Source of the DNA: Chrysomallon squamiferum
Taxonomy: Eukaryota > Mollusca > Gastropoda > Neomphalida > Peltospiridae
Direction of reading: 5' to 3'
Assembly: GCA_012295275.1 (NCBI GenBank)
Contig: CM022665.1
Coordinates: 45,336,595-45,386,594, forward strand
Length of the DNA: 50,000 nt
Shown: piece after piece, positions 13,770 to 24,724 of the stretch
How the letters are laid out: each line of letters starts with the position of its first letter
Position numbering within the stretch: the stretch's first letter is position 1
Program-made: the position numbers and the translations under genes
Notes under the pieces: generated by a model
Database searches by the model: none
The model's input: only the letters and a program-made list of their open reading frames with translations
Told to the model about the DNA's origin: nothing

Positions 13770-14670
13770 TTTAAAAATAAACAAAATAGTTAATGTCTTA
13801 TAAAATTGGAATGAACAAAAAAATTATATATATATATATATATCTAAAGAAATAAAAAAAAAAAAATTTTGCAACAACGAGTCTAAAAAAAAGTCATAAA
13901 CTGATTTTCTGTAAAAAAATATCTAGACATTTTCTCAATTTGACGTCAACTTGATTCAAACACAATTAACTACACTTAGCTTCTGTTTTGTCTGACTTTC
14001 TCGAATGGAGAGAGAAAAAAAAAAAAAGAATATGCTACTAAAAATATTTTTTACTTTAATGATAACAATACCTTGGTCTCAGTTTCTGCTTCTTTTTCGT
14101 CTCCCTCGCTTTTTGCAGCTGCTTTTTTCTCGTCCTCCCCGGCATCCATTTTCTTTTTCTCTTCCTCGGCGGCGGCCATTTTCTTTTTCTCTTCCTGCGG
14201 CGGCCATTTTCTTTTTCTCTTCCTCGGCGGCGGCCATTTTCTTTCTTTCTTCCTCAGACACGTAGCCTTCTAGCAGAGTGTCAAAGAGAACAATTCTTTT
14301 GTTCTTGAAGAACCCGTAGAAGTAAGCATTGCTGTGGGATGATCTTTTGGAACCTGCAGTAATATGGTAATTTCATTTTGTTTAAAAAAAAAAAAAAAGA
14401 ACTGTGCTATACTTTTGTTTGTCTTTTTCTTTTCAAACTGCAGGTCCTGTGTTTGTACATAAGCATTTTGTGAATTTTTAAAATATCTATTATAAACTTT
14501 ATTTTTACATCAGTTTTAGATTGTGGGAATATTTATGTAATGTTTTGTGAATTACACAGTTACAGTGGATAATGAATATTATAATTTCTGTTAAAACAAT
14601 TTTTTAAAATAATAATGAAATATATATATATACACACATGTATGTATATATGTTTGTATGTGTGTATGTG

Positions 14671-14702
<32 letters not shown>

Positions 14703-15297
14703 TGTATGTATGTATGTATGTATGTATGTATGTATGTATGTATGTATGTATCTATCTATCTGTCCATCTGTTTATACATATATAAATCATGACAGAGATC
14801 TTTAGTAATTTCCCCGCCCCTAATCTGCCTTTATTATCTATTTCTAAAGCGACATCACTCATTAAACAGAAATAACAAACGTACCTTCAACAACATAGTT
14901 TTTTCAGTGGAAATTTCTAAAGCAACATCACTGATTAAACAGAAATAACAAACGTACCTTCAACAACATACAGTTTTTTCAGTGGAAATTTCTAAAGCAA
15001 CATCACTGATTAAACAGAAATAACAAACGTACCTTCAACAACATACAGTTTTTTCAGTGGAAATTTTATGCTTTCTGCCAGTTTTTCAATCTCCTTTCTG
15101 AGGTTACCGTCTGGCAGTGGAGTAAATTTGTCAAACAGTGGCGCAATGTAGTCAGCATAGATTGTAATAAGAAGCTGAAACAAATCAAACCAAACATTCA
15201 GATGAATGAAAAAAGAAAAGAAAAAAGGTGTATGTGTATATATATATATATATATATGTATATGTATGTATACGTACGTACGTAGGTATGTGTGTGC

Positions 15298-15363
<66 letters not shown>

Positions 15364-16096
15364 GAACACAACCCCACATTCATACACATACATGTTTGTG
15401 ACTATTTCACAAAATTACCGCTGAGTAATACACAAATAATAAATTTTTAAAATATCTATTATAAACTTTATTTTTACATCAATTTTAGATTCTAAGAATA
15501 TCAAACAGTAATAACACATTATATATATCACAGTGTTTTCTAAATTAAGAAAATTAAAAACAAGAACGAGTCTGTATAGGATGTTTGACTCACCAGTGAC
15601 ATGACGAGGGTGAAAAGCCACGCATACACAAAGAAATAGTCGCCCCCCATCTTGATGATGTAGATAAGAGAAGCTATGATAGGCATAGCAATAAGCTGCA
15701 TGACAAAAAATTTCTTTATCTGGTCCTTGAAGAAGAAACCTAATGTCTGAAACACAAAGTAGAAAATAAATAAATAAATAAAAAAAAAAAACACATAATA
15801 AAATAAAATAAAATAACACATTAAAAAGAATGAATAAATAACGATTTTTTTTCTACTCCTGGTTTTTGTAACAAAAATGGTAAATGATAAATATAATTTT
15901 TTACATAATAATCAGCGATTCCTACCAAAATTTTAAAAGACTTGCTAAGCTTCATTTTTATATATAAAAGAAAATCTGTAACTTTAAATATCTATTTTTA
16001 GAAGGTCTACACAGAAATATATTTATTAAAAATATACAAATACAGAAAAAAGGAAACAAAATCCCCTCCATATATTAATATTATTATTGTTATTAC

Positions 16097-16170
<74 letters not shown>

Positions 16171-19100
16171 TTGAATTCCAGAGAAAGCTCACACAACCTG
16201 CTTGTTAAATCCATGTCTTTCTTCTATGACAAAAATACTATAGAGAGTCCATGGAAGAGACAGAATTGTAGAAAACACCATGGCAATCACAGTGAACACC
16301 AGCGACTGCAAAATCTGAAAAAAACAAAAAACAAAAAACCCCAGAATTAGTTAATATCATTTATATATTGTTGTCAAGAAAAGATAAAAAAATATAGACT
16401 ACAATATGAAAATTCTTTAATTTTTATTTTTACAGCATAATAAATAAATAAATTTAATAATAAATTTAATTAAATACTAGATCTAGGTTATATTCATTAA
16501 TTTTCTGTTATTAAATAATTAAAAAAAAAGAGGCCTAAATAACAATCTGAAGACTTCCATTAATTTTCTGTTATTAAATAAAACAAACAAAAAAAGGCCT
16601 AAATAAGCTTAGATACCATTCTGAAGACTTCCATGAAATAACAAAAGATGACTGTGGAATTTGGCATTCATTTTTTATTTGCACATGTTTCCCTTCACCA
16701 CCCAGCAAACTATATTATGCATGGATACTGCTATGAAGTGATGTCATCAGCCCCTAGCAAACTATATTATGCATGGATACAGGCATGAAGTGATGTCATC
16801 AGCCCCTAGCAAACTATATTATGCATGGATACAGGCATGAAGTGATGTCATCAGCCCCTAGCAAACTATATTATGCATGGATACAGGCATGAAGTGATGT
16901 CATCAGCCTCTAGCAAACTATATTATTCATGGACCTAGGCACATGAAGTGCATGCAATATGATTGATTTTGTAACCTACTGCTGCAAGGGCACACATTTC
17001 TTAAATGAGCTGTACATTACTTCAAAGACTGTGCTAAAGAGCTGAAGTGAAATGTTTTAAATCAAATAATACAAAATAAGTAAATATTTATTTGATAGTA
17101 CTCAGCACAGTTTAATATTAATGATTATCAGGTGTCAAGCATGAGTCATTTGCTTTCAGGTTTATGCAGCTTTTCACAGATTTCTTTCTGCACCTATATA
17201 CCATAAATAAGCTGTTCAGTTATGGCTGTGATGGAAATATTGTGTAATAGGTGGGTAGCAAGGCAGATGTATGACGTACAAAATTAATGTGATTTGATTT
17301 ATAAAACAATCCAATGGGTGCATCGAGATAGACATATCAAAATATATAAAATAATGACACAACTGTTTTCACTTACTTCATATTCAGTGCCATATCCAAA
17401 TCTCATCATAACACGCCCAGACAAAGTCCAGAGATAAGGCAGACCGCCAAATACTAAAATTAACTGGAAACAAAAAATTAATGATAATGCAAAGATATAT
17501 ATATATATATATATATGGTTAAATGTAGTTGATGAAATTACTTGCAGATTTTCCACTAATAATTTCTATGTTTATTCATAAAAAATAAAAAAATATATAT
17601 ATCACTATGGTTAAATGTAGTTGATGAAATTACTTATAGATTTTCCCCCAATAATTTCTATGTTTATTCATAAAAAATAATAAAAAATAAAATAAAAAAT
17701 TAGGAAGAAAGAACAAAACTGTTTTACATACATGTGTAAGATATAAAATTAATATGCTATTCCTATATATATATAAAACCAACCAAAACAATACAGTTAC
17801 AAGCGACATTTCAAAAAACTTGAATCAACATTTACATAATAAACTTCTTGCATCTTTAATTTATATAATTTTAAAATAATTGCATTAATAAACTAAATTT
17901 TAAATTTCTATTTGTCCTATTTGTATAAACATTTCACTGTGCACAGGATTTCTAATTTAACTAGCTATTATTATTATTATTATTATTATTATGCATCACC
18001 AGATTAAATATTTCTGAACTTGCCGTATCATTATTGCTACCTATTGTGTTCTATGACTAAATATTTCTGGGGTTTTGTCTGAATCGTTTTTAATGTCTGT
18101 AAAACAGTGCTTACTGTGGATTCCACATGGGAATACAGATCAGACCAGAATCCAAAATTGCTTTTATCCAGCTGATACAGCCTTGCCTTCTCAAATGTTT
18201 CTTTGTCCAGTACATCTTTCAACACATCAGGCACTGTGGTTGATGACTTGTACACATTTCTCTGTTTAAAAAGAAATTTATTTTGATTTATATTCTGTCC
18301 AAAAATTAATTAATAAAAATAAAATAAAAATAAAATAAAATAAATATATGTATTTTTTTAAAGATAAAATAAATAAATAAAAAATAAATATATATTAAAA
18401 TTAAAAATATATAAATTAAAAATTAAAATAAATACATATAATAATAATAATAATAAGTAATAAATTCCAATTAGAATTTGGAATTTCTATTTATTAACCA
18501 TTATGATTAAAATGTTTCTAACATTATCATATACTAAGTGGCAAAACATATAAAAATATAAGCTTGTATCGTGTCATACTTTATGGTTAGAAAAGAATTA
18601 CATCCATTATCAAAGAAATCATTTGAACTTAATTATAAATGATGACTGTTTATGGTTTTTTATATTATTTAAAACACTGTAAATTAAATAGGTACACTTT
18701 AATAAGTTTTATTTACACCATTGATGGTCTTGATTTTCAGTGATATAAAATCAAAATTGTCTTGGGTGTTAACACATTTCATACATGATAGCTTCACACT
18801 GTTAGAGTAACAGCTTGCATTTTTTCTACTGATTGCTTACTGGAATCATGGACCAAATAAATGCACACTCGTAATAAGCCTGAATGCATTTGTTTTGTTT
18901 TATTTACAGATTCCCTTTTTGTGTTATGTTTCTGAATGCATTACTGATTTCAATAGAAACTGCTCAATAGAAATTAATTTTTAATGATGTTTAATAGAGT
19001 AACTAAAATAATCAGCTAAAACTGTCTTTTATGTAGCAATAAAGTGTTTAACCCTTTTCATGTCATTGTGTAAGATATCTCAACATACTCGTAAACTGTG

Positions 19101-19362
19101 AAAAATCTTGACATTATGCATTAGCTTAAGTTAAGTCCTAATATTTCTTAACTTGCTAAATGGAACTGTGCAAAAAATAACCTACTTTATTATATTTTCT
19201 GCATGTTTTATACATAGCAAGGGTAAAAATAGGTAAATATCTCAAAAATACCTTTTGAAGTATTTTGTGACAAAAAGGGTTGACGAAACTACAACATATC
19301 TTATTAATGGTTATACGATGTCAAACATTTGAATTCATCTCTATAATATCAGAGATGAAACT

Positions 19363-19418
<56 letters not shown>

Positions 19419-20408
19419 TACAATTGCTACAGGTATTATTTTTCATTTTACATGTACATCCCATGGATTGGGAAAAACGCATAAGCACACTCTTTTATAA
19501 TCCAGTCACAGACTGTGTTTGAAACAAGAGGTGCACACATGTGAATGACTGAATGTAAAATATATATACACAGGCTTTATGAATATTTATAATATCAACA
19601 TGTTATTGTATACTGAAGGAAGTTTACGTAACTACACTAAAACTATGAATAATGAAATCTTTGGACTTTTGGTATTGGATCACTGTGCATATATAAACAC
19701 AGAAATGATTCCAAACAGGCCACCACCAACAAATTGTGGTCAATTTGATAAAATTAGTATTTTGTTTAATAAGATAAACAACCTGTTAACAAAAGGTCTG
19801 CATAAATTTATATTATACACATTGTATGGAATTGCTATTACTTGAAATGAAAAAAAAAAAAAAAAAAAACAGAGGTAAAAATTTATCATTTATATAAATC
19901 AGGACTAGTAGTACAAGGGGTATATGCTAACAGCTCTGCATTATCTTCTTTTTTGTGAAACTGTCATCTCTTTTGATGACATGTTGAGAGAACTGCATAC
20001 TGCATGCTGCATGCTATGTCAATAACTGACATCATTAATAACATTATTGAAATTTAACGAATTAGTTAAATGTACTGTATCTAGACTGATATGTGGTTAA
20101 AATTGTAATAGTGAGCACCACAGCATATGCTGCAGGCCATCAATATGTCCACTTTTTATCACTGAAAATGTATTAATCACGTTGATGACTGACATTCAGA
20201 TGTTTCACATTATGATTATTCGGAGATTCACAGCCGCGCCATTAGAAACAGAATCAAATTATGCATACGATAAAATTTAATCAATATAAATAACAGATCC
20301 TGTATATCGTAATTTTACCTGTCGCCAAGAGAGATATGTCTCCCATATATACATCACCCACATAAAACCCAGCACAGCTCGGAATATATAAACATCGTCG
20401 ATTTCCAT
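11656..20408 (-). CDS. ZMPSTE24: CAAX prenyl protease 1 homolog (ZMPSTE24/FACE1), with frameshift in linker exon
   Basis: Ten minus-strand exons: 20408-20319, 18261-18115, 17463-17377, 16314-16198, 15746-15594, 15174-15033, 14353-14072, 13544-13401, 12547-12407 and 11874-11656 (TAG). The product is the ER/nuclear-membrane zinc metalloprotease that cleaves farnesylated CAAX proteins such as prelamin A. Diagnostic segments include [83 protein letters not shown], the HExxH zinc motif HELGH (exon 8), [20 protein letters not shown] and FEFQAD with the third zinc ligand Glu (exon 10). All junctions are phase-consistent except exon 7. There a 2-base loss at about 14196/14197 in a 30-bp repeat shifts the frame to a TGA at 14081-14079, giving 336 residues that lack HELGH. 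With two more bases the protein would be 507 residues (human 475). Assembly error, allele or true lesion cannot be separated here. Confidence 0.93.
12510..13040. repeat. Degenerate repeat of the ZMPSTE24 intron 8/exon 9 boundary
   Basis: The true junction at about 12525-12560 reads CACAGGAACATGTTCACCTG followed by AAACAGCAG. Diverged direct copies occur at about 12660-12690, 12736-12772, 12822-12846, 12903-12925 and 12965-12986, several followed by the same ACAAGCAATGAAACAAGAGA tail. Spacing is irregular, from about 60 to 130 bases. Copies nearest the exon are best preserved. Confidence 0.75.
13675..13770. repeat. (AAT)n microsatellite in ZMPSTE24 intron 7
   Basis: TAAA units run into about 28 AAT units. 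Other simple repeats in this gene's introns: (TATG)n 14669-14750, (TG)n 15299-15343, (TTA)n 16099-16171 (starting about 27 bases from the exon 4 donor) and (AT)n 19366-19417. Confidence 0.95.
14140..14258 (-). repeat. Coding minisatellite (30-bp unit, about 4 copies) in ZMPSTE24 exon 7
   Basis: The unit reads, on the minus strand, as [10 protein letters not shown] (consensus GAGGAAGAGAAAAAGAAAAT then GGCCGCCGCC). Four consecutive copies are visible. The junction of the second and third copies lacks a CG dinucleotide (forward CTTCCTGCGG at 14191-14200, where the sister copies read CTTCCTCGGC), which creates the frameshift. It lies in the charged linker before the HExxH exon, a region that is also low-complexity and variable in length in the human protein. 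Confidence 0.85.
14841..15063. repeat. Tandem repeat (73-75 bp, 3 copies) spanning the ZMPSTE24 exon 6 donor
   Basis: TTTCTAAAGC begins copies at 14841, 14914 and 14989. Each copy contains GTACCTTCAACAACATA(CA)GT, which on the minus strand is the last codons of exon 6 (V-V-E-G) plus the GTACGTTTG donor. Only the third copy (donor at 15032) adjoins the full exon; the other two are donor duplicates inside intron 6. Confidence 0.9.
16700..16930. repeat. 52-bp minisatellite in ZMPSTE24 intron 3
   Basis: AGCAAACTATATTATGCATG recurs at 16704, 16756, 16808, 16860 and (degenerate, ATTATTCATG) 16912, an exact 52-base period. Each unit also carries GAAGTGATGTCATCAGCC. The first and last copies are the most diverged, as expected for array edges. 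Confidence 0.92.
17517..17700. repeat. 92-bp tandem duplication in ZMPSTE24 intron 2
   Basis: GGTTAAATGTAGTTGATGAA starts at 17517 and again at 17609. The two copies match through to the TTTATTCATAAAAAATAA stretch, differing mainly in the length of AT and A runs. Confidence 0.85.
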
Positions 20409-22240
20409 TGTTTCTTGCTACAGCTACAAAGTAACAAACGTGCGGTTATTTGTATCGTTGATGTGAGTAGTCTCCCCTGACAGAAACAGGAAGTTGAGGT
20501 CTGCTAAAGTAGATCCCCCGATGGTTTGTAGTTGACAAACAGAAGGTCGGAAAATATAACGTTGGTTAGATTAAATAATATATTTAAGAAAGAAAGAAAC
20601 CTGTTAAATTAATAGTTTCTGTAATATAGGATAATTTTGCAGTTTATATCTATGACCTAGTTTTACTATTTAACCGGCATAAGTTGTCCTTATAATATTA
20701 TACCACAAAATGTATGAAGTAAAATGAACAGGGACTAAAGAAAATCATGTGTTTATTTACATGGGTGCGCATTTATCGAGTAGTTAGGAGCTCGTTGATT
20801 TTAAAGGAAATAAAGGAAATAAAATAAAAATAATTTACAATAATAATACAAAAAGTTATTGGTAAACATCCTGTTTTTTTTTACATATATACTTGTTAAT
20901 CGTGATCACACTTATGATTTTTATATTACAGTCGTGATATTTTAAAATTTAAATATATACATAGATTTAAATATGGACATGCTTAGATGTAAACTTATAT
21001 ATAGCATTTAAAAGCATCAATATATTTTAAATATGATGTCGACGGAGTTCATTTCCTGAAATACATAAACATGTCGAGACATGTTAAAAATTAAATACCA
21101 AGATGGCGTTTGTTACTTTTTTTTATCGACTGTGCACGCTTATGTGAAAATAACTAGACCATTATAAGCACTTTTCAGAATTAAAGCTCTGTAGCGTTGA
21201 TACAGTTTGAGAACGTTAACGATAAAAGCATACCAGGAGGTAATGTTTTTTGAAACTTTTTGAAAAACTTCCTTGGTTGAGGCGATTGTGCTAAAAATAC
21301 AGGAACTATCGCTGCTTTTAAATGCTACATACATTTGTTTGTGTGTATGTGTGTGTTTATTTTCATATTAGTTTGAATGGTAGTGATATTTAAGCCTTCA
21401 GTCTTACTAGTTAAATAATGGGATTCAATTTTAAAAAGGAATTCTCCCTGTAATGAGGTGCGACCTATGTACCTCTTGATCGATATAGCTAATCCTTCGT
21501 ACGTGACTGTGATGCTCTCCAATACGAAACACAGACATCAGGTTTATGTGCTCAAGACGATGAAAATATTCTTGAACCTTCGGTGAATGTAAACACGTTT
21601 CATATTTTCTGGTTAATTGTTTCGGTATCGGCTTAAGTTCACCTTGCCTTTTGCATTGTACTTTTAGTCATTTACGTGTAGGTATAAATATAGACGCCCG
21701 TACTTAAGTGTTTGCTGTTGTTTATATTTATTCTTTCACTCTACTCCTTTACGCCATAACAACGATATGAAAATGTCTGCAGACGGACACCATAAACTAA
21801 TATATAAATAATTAAATAACTAATAAAATAAAAATAAAATCATCAGAAGAAAAAACAAACAACCTCTCAAAATGGTTTTATCTTGCTACAACCGTCATTA
21901 CGGGTTTGCTTTTGAATATGGTTTGTATTAAAAAGAAAAAAAAAGAAAAAAACAAAGCAAAGAAACAAACAAAACCACCACAACAACAACAAAACCCACA
22001 AAGCAGTCAGTGTGCTTGTTTTGATTCAGATTTATTTATTTATTACATTTTCGTTGACGTCGTAGTTGTTGTTTTATTGATTATTGTTTTTAATGTTTTG
22101 TTTTATTTATTTATTTATTTATTACATTTTCGTTGACGTCGTAGTTCTGTGTTTTATTAATTATTGTTTTTAATGTTTTGCTTTCTTTTCTTTTATTTAT
22201 TATTATTGGACTTTTATTCCCTTCAGATTACCCGTGTCCA
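20409..22240. other. Divergent intergenic region, ZMPSTE24 to ankyrin/SOCS gene
   Basis: It should contain the ZMPSTE24 promoter (just right of 20408), the promoter of the ankyrin/SOCS gene and its probable 5' non-coding exon. A probable splice acceptor TTCCCTTCAG ends at 22226, 15 bases before that gene's ATG. I could not place the upstream exon. A 78-80 bp tandem duplication lies at 22035-22190. Confidence 0.55.
22035..22190. repeat. Two-copy tandem repeat carrying TGACGTCG motifs
   Basis: ACATTTTCGTTGACGTCGTA occurs at about 22045 and 22124, each followed by a near-identical stretch ending in GTTTTTAATGTTTTG. Each copy contains TGACGTCG, one base off the palindromic CRE TGACGTCA. The pair lies about 100-190 bases before the ankyrin/SOCS start codon, probably in the 5' intron. 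Confidence 0.75.
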
Positions 22241-23959
22241 ATGGAGGAGGACTGTCCAAAGTTAATCTCAGACATTCTAACTTCAATCAGACAACAGGAC
22301 GACAGCTCGGACTTACAGAGACGCTTGGAGCAATGCAAGGCCGAGACGGTGATGTCGTGGCACGACGCCGACGGCTTGGACCTACTGCATCACGCCATCC
22401 TCGCGCGCAACGTCATAGCGATTGGAGCTCTGTTCTCACGAGGCCTGTTCAAACCTCCGCACGAGCCGACCAGTTTTCCGTACATTCATCTCGCCTGCCA
22501 GACAGGTCAGAAATCTATCGTGGTGATGCTGCTGCAGGAACGCCCGTTCGACGACAGACCCGCGGAATTCGAGTACGGACAGCAACAGTCGACCAGCGAC
22601 TTCAGCTTCGATCCCGACGACGCTCAACAGAAACTGAGAACGCCGTTGGATGTCGCTGCAGACTCTGGACACATCGAGTGCGTCAAGACGATTTTAGACT
22701 TTCAGCACGCGAGAGAGTTTTCGCAGACGTCACTGTTAGGATTCAGAGACAGGCATTCAAAGTTCTCCGTCCAGGAGTCGTATATCGACATGGCCTGTAA
22801 AATGAACTCTCCCAAAGCTCTGCGACTGCTTCTAACGGAGCATCCAGCAAAAAAAGACTTAGAGCGTTCGGTGAGTTACGTACTCAAAAACGGAAAACCA
22901 GAATGTCTGGACGTGCTTTTGAGATGCAACATCGACCGAAAGTCAGTATTCGGAGGTATGAATTTCTTTCACGTGTTGTATACCTACGGTATCTTATTTG
23001 ACCCTAGCAGGTATGAATGTCTGACACTGATGACGTCAGTGCTTTTACGTCACGGCCACAAGCCGCTGGCTTTCCGGCCTTCGAGGACGTACCCTTTGTA
23101 CAGCCTCCTCAGTCATGCTTACGCAAATGAAGACTATCTGAAAGAATCGGCGCCGTATTTGATATCCTGCATCCTTCTGCTTCTGCACGCCGGAGCAGAT
23201 CCGAACTTCGACGAGCTGAAGGTGGAGGAGATTGCTTGCGACAGCGAATACGAAACGGCTTTCGGTCGGGAAGCTTTTTCCTCCGCGTTGCACTGTCTGT
23301 ACAACACGGTTGCCGAAAACGCAATAGGAGTCTTCCAGGAGTCGTCAGAGGCGGTCAGCCTGGTTTCGGAATACGTCTTCAAGTGCACCGAGGTACTGCT
23401 GCGTCACCGTGCCGACCCGAACTACGTCGGCCGACTGAACAACACGAAGTACGGAAACAGCCTTCACGCCCTGGGACTCGCCAGTCGACACCTCAGCCGC
23501 GTGAAGCCCACGACGAGGCTCCTGTTACGTCACGGGGCCGATCCCAATCTTCAGGTCTCCGCCACGTTTCCCCTGAACTCGTTCTGTGACGCGTTCATTA
23601 CAGACACCGACAGCACCGAAACGTCGTCGTCGTCGTCGTCGTCGCTGTTGACGCAGTTCGTCGTCAGCGACAACGTGAAGGCGTCAGACGCTAACTGTCT
23701 GGTGGCGAACATGACCCGAGGCGCGCTCAAAGCGGCCGGTGCTCGACTTCGGGAGGTTGGGAACGTGGGCATGAGCAAAAGGAGCAGACGCCTGCTGGAG
23801 AATGTCCTGTCCCAGGTCGAGGCTAACCTGAACGGCGTCTGGAGTCTGAAGAAGATTTGCCAGTTTTACGTGTGGACTTTGTGTCAGAGAGACTACAGAT
23901 CCGTGCAAAAGCTTCCATTACCTAAATCAGTGATGAGTGAAATTTGTATCTTGTTTTAA
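22241..23959 (+). CDS. Ankyrin-repeat and SOCS-box (ASB-like) protein
   Basis: A single coding exon of 572 residues starts at the ATG in MEEDCPKLIS. The frame is open 21 codons further back, but that stretch is translated poly-pyrimidine DNA and includes a likely acceptor (TTCCCTTCAG, ending at 22226), so the 22241 start is preferred. Ankyrin-like units appear at about residues 40-70, 77-102, 130-155, 178-202, 210-230, 305-325, 375-396 and 405-437, with LLLHAGADPN, LLRHRADPN and LLLRHGADPN the clearest. A Ser run (462-468) encoded by (TCG)n precedes the C-terminus. Residues 534-572 look like a SOCS box: a BC-box-like LKKICQFYV and a Cul5-box-like LPLP (558-561). Such proteins bind Elongin B/C and Cullin 5 and present ankyrin-bound substrates for ubiquitination. 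Codons are far more GC-rich than the surroundings. The orthologous ASB member is not identifiable by eye. Confidence 0.85.
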   Translation: MEEDCPKLISDILTSIRQQDDSSDLQRRLEQCKAETVMSWHDADGLDLLHHAILARNVIAIGALFSRGLFKPPHEPTSFPYIHLACQTGQKSIVVMLLQERPFDDRPAEFEYGQQQSTSDFSFDPDDAQQKLRTPLDVAADSGHIECVKTILDFQHAREFSQTSLLGFRDRHSKFSVQESYIDMACKMNSPKALRLLLTEHPAKKDLERSVSYVLKNGKPECLDVLLRCNIDRKSVFGGMNFFHVLYTYGILFDPSRYECLTLMTSVLLRHGHKPLAFRPSRTYPLYSLLSHAYANEDYLKESAPYLISCILLLLHAGADPNFDELKVEEIACDSEYETAFGREAFSSALHCLYNTVAENAIGVFQESSEAVSLVSEYVFKCTEVLLRHRADPNYVGRLNNTKYGNSLHALGLASRHLSRVKPTTRLLLRHGADPNLQVSATFPLNSFCDAFITDTDSTETSSSSSSSLLTQFVVSDNVKASDANCLVANMTRGALKAAGARLREVGNVGMSKRSRRLLENVLSQVEANLNGVWSLKKICQFYVWTLCQRDYRSVQKLPLPKSVMSEICILF

Positions 23960-24045
23960 AACTGTCTGTTCGTTTATTGTATGCGTGTGTGTGTGTATAT
24001 ATATATATGGAAATTTTATTTATTTGAAGGGTGGGGAGAAGTTAT

Positions 24046-24051
24046 AATAAA
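24046..24051 (+). promoter_or_regulatory. Candidate polyadenylation signal of the ankyrin/SOCS gene
   Basis: AATAAA lies 87 nt after the stop codon, with a second overlapping ATTAATAAA immediately downstream. It is the first such hexamer after the gene. Confidence 0.45.
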
Positions 24052-24102
24052 TATTAATAAAAATACTACTAAATAAATAAATGAATTTAAAAAATTATTT
24101 AT

Positions 24103-24180
24103 TATTTTATTTTATTTTATTTTATTTTATTTTATTTTATTTTATTTTATTTTATATTATTTTATTTTATTTTATTTTGA
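24103..24180. repeat. (TTTTA)n microsatellite
   Basis: About 15 pentamer units with one interruption, roughly 150 bases after the ankyrin/SOCS stop codon. Confidence 0.9.
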
Positions 24181-24724
24181 TTTATTTATTTATGTATTTT
24201 TATTTTTTATTTATTTATTTTTTTTAGTGTGTTTTTTCTTTCAATGAATTGTTGGTGTTTTTTTGTTTTTTTTTAATTTTTTTTGGATTATTTCATTTCA
24301 TTTTGTTTTTATATAACAACTCTATATACCAAAGCCTTACATTTATCAGCTGTCATATAATCGATCTGAAACCTGCCTCGGTTTGTCTCTCACCGGTTTC
24401 TGACACAAACAATATAATTATGTTAATTTACATATTTGCATTAAATATAGAAAAAAAAAAAAAAATAAATAAAAAATTCTCTTACGTGTCATTTAATTTG
24501 ATATAACGTTTAGACTGAATTTCTGCGTTAATTTATTTTTTTTTTTTAATATATTAATATACATTTTTATTCTTTTTTATTTTTTTATTATTATTATTTT
24601 AATATGAATTGTATTCATAATCACAAAAAATTCTTGAAAATAATAACATCGTGTAAATGCATACTTACATGCATATACATACAAGTTCTGTGTTATACAA
24701 AAAGTCTGGCTAGACTAGTAATTC

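Noticed and set aside
16700-16930. CRISPR-like regular repeats
   Set aside because: Units are contiguous 52-bp tandem repeats with no unique spacers, in an intron of an animal gene.
22178-22240. Upstream in-frame start (MLSFLLF...) of the ankyrin/SOCS gene as a signal peptide
   Set aside because: The hydrophobic stretch is translated T-rich DNA containing a good splice acceptor, and ASB proteins are cytosolic.
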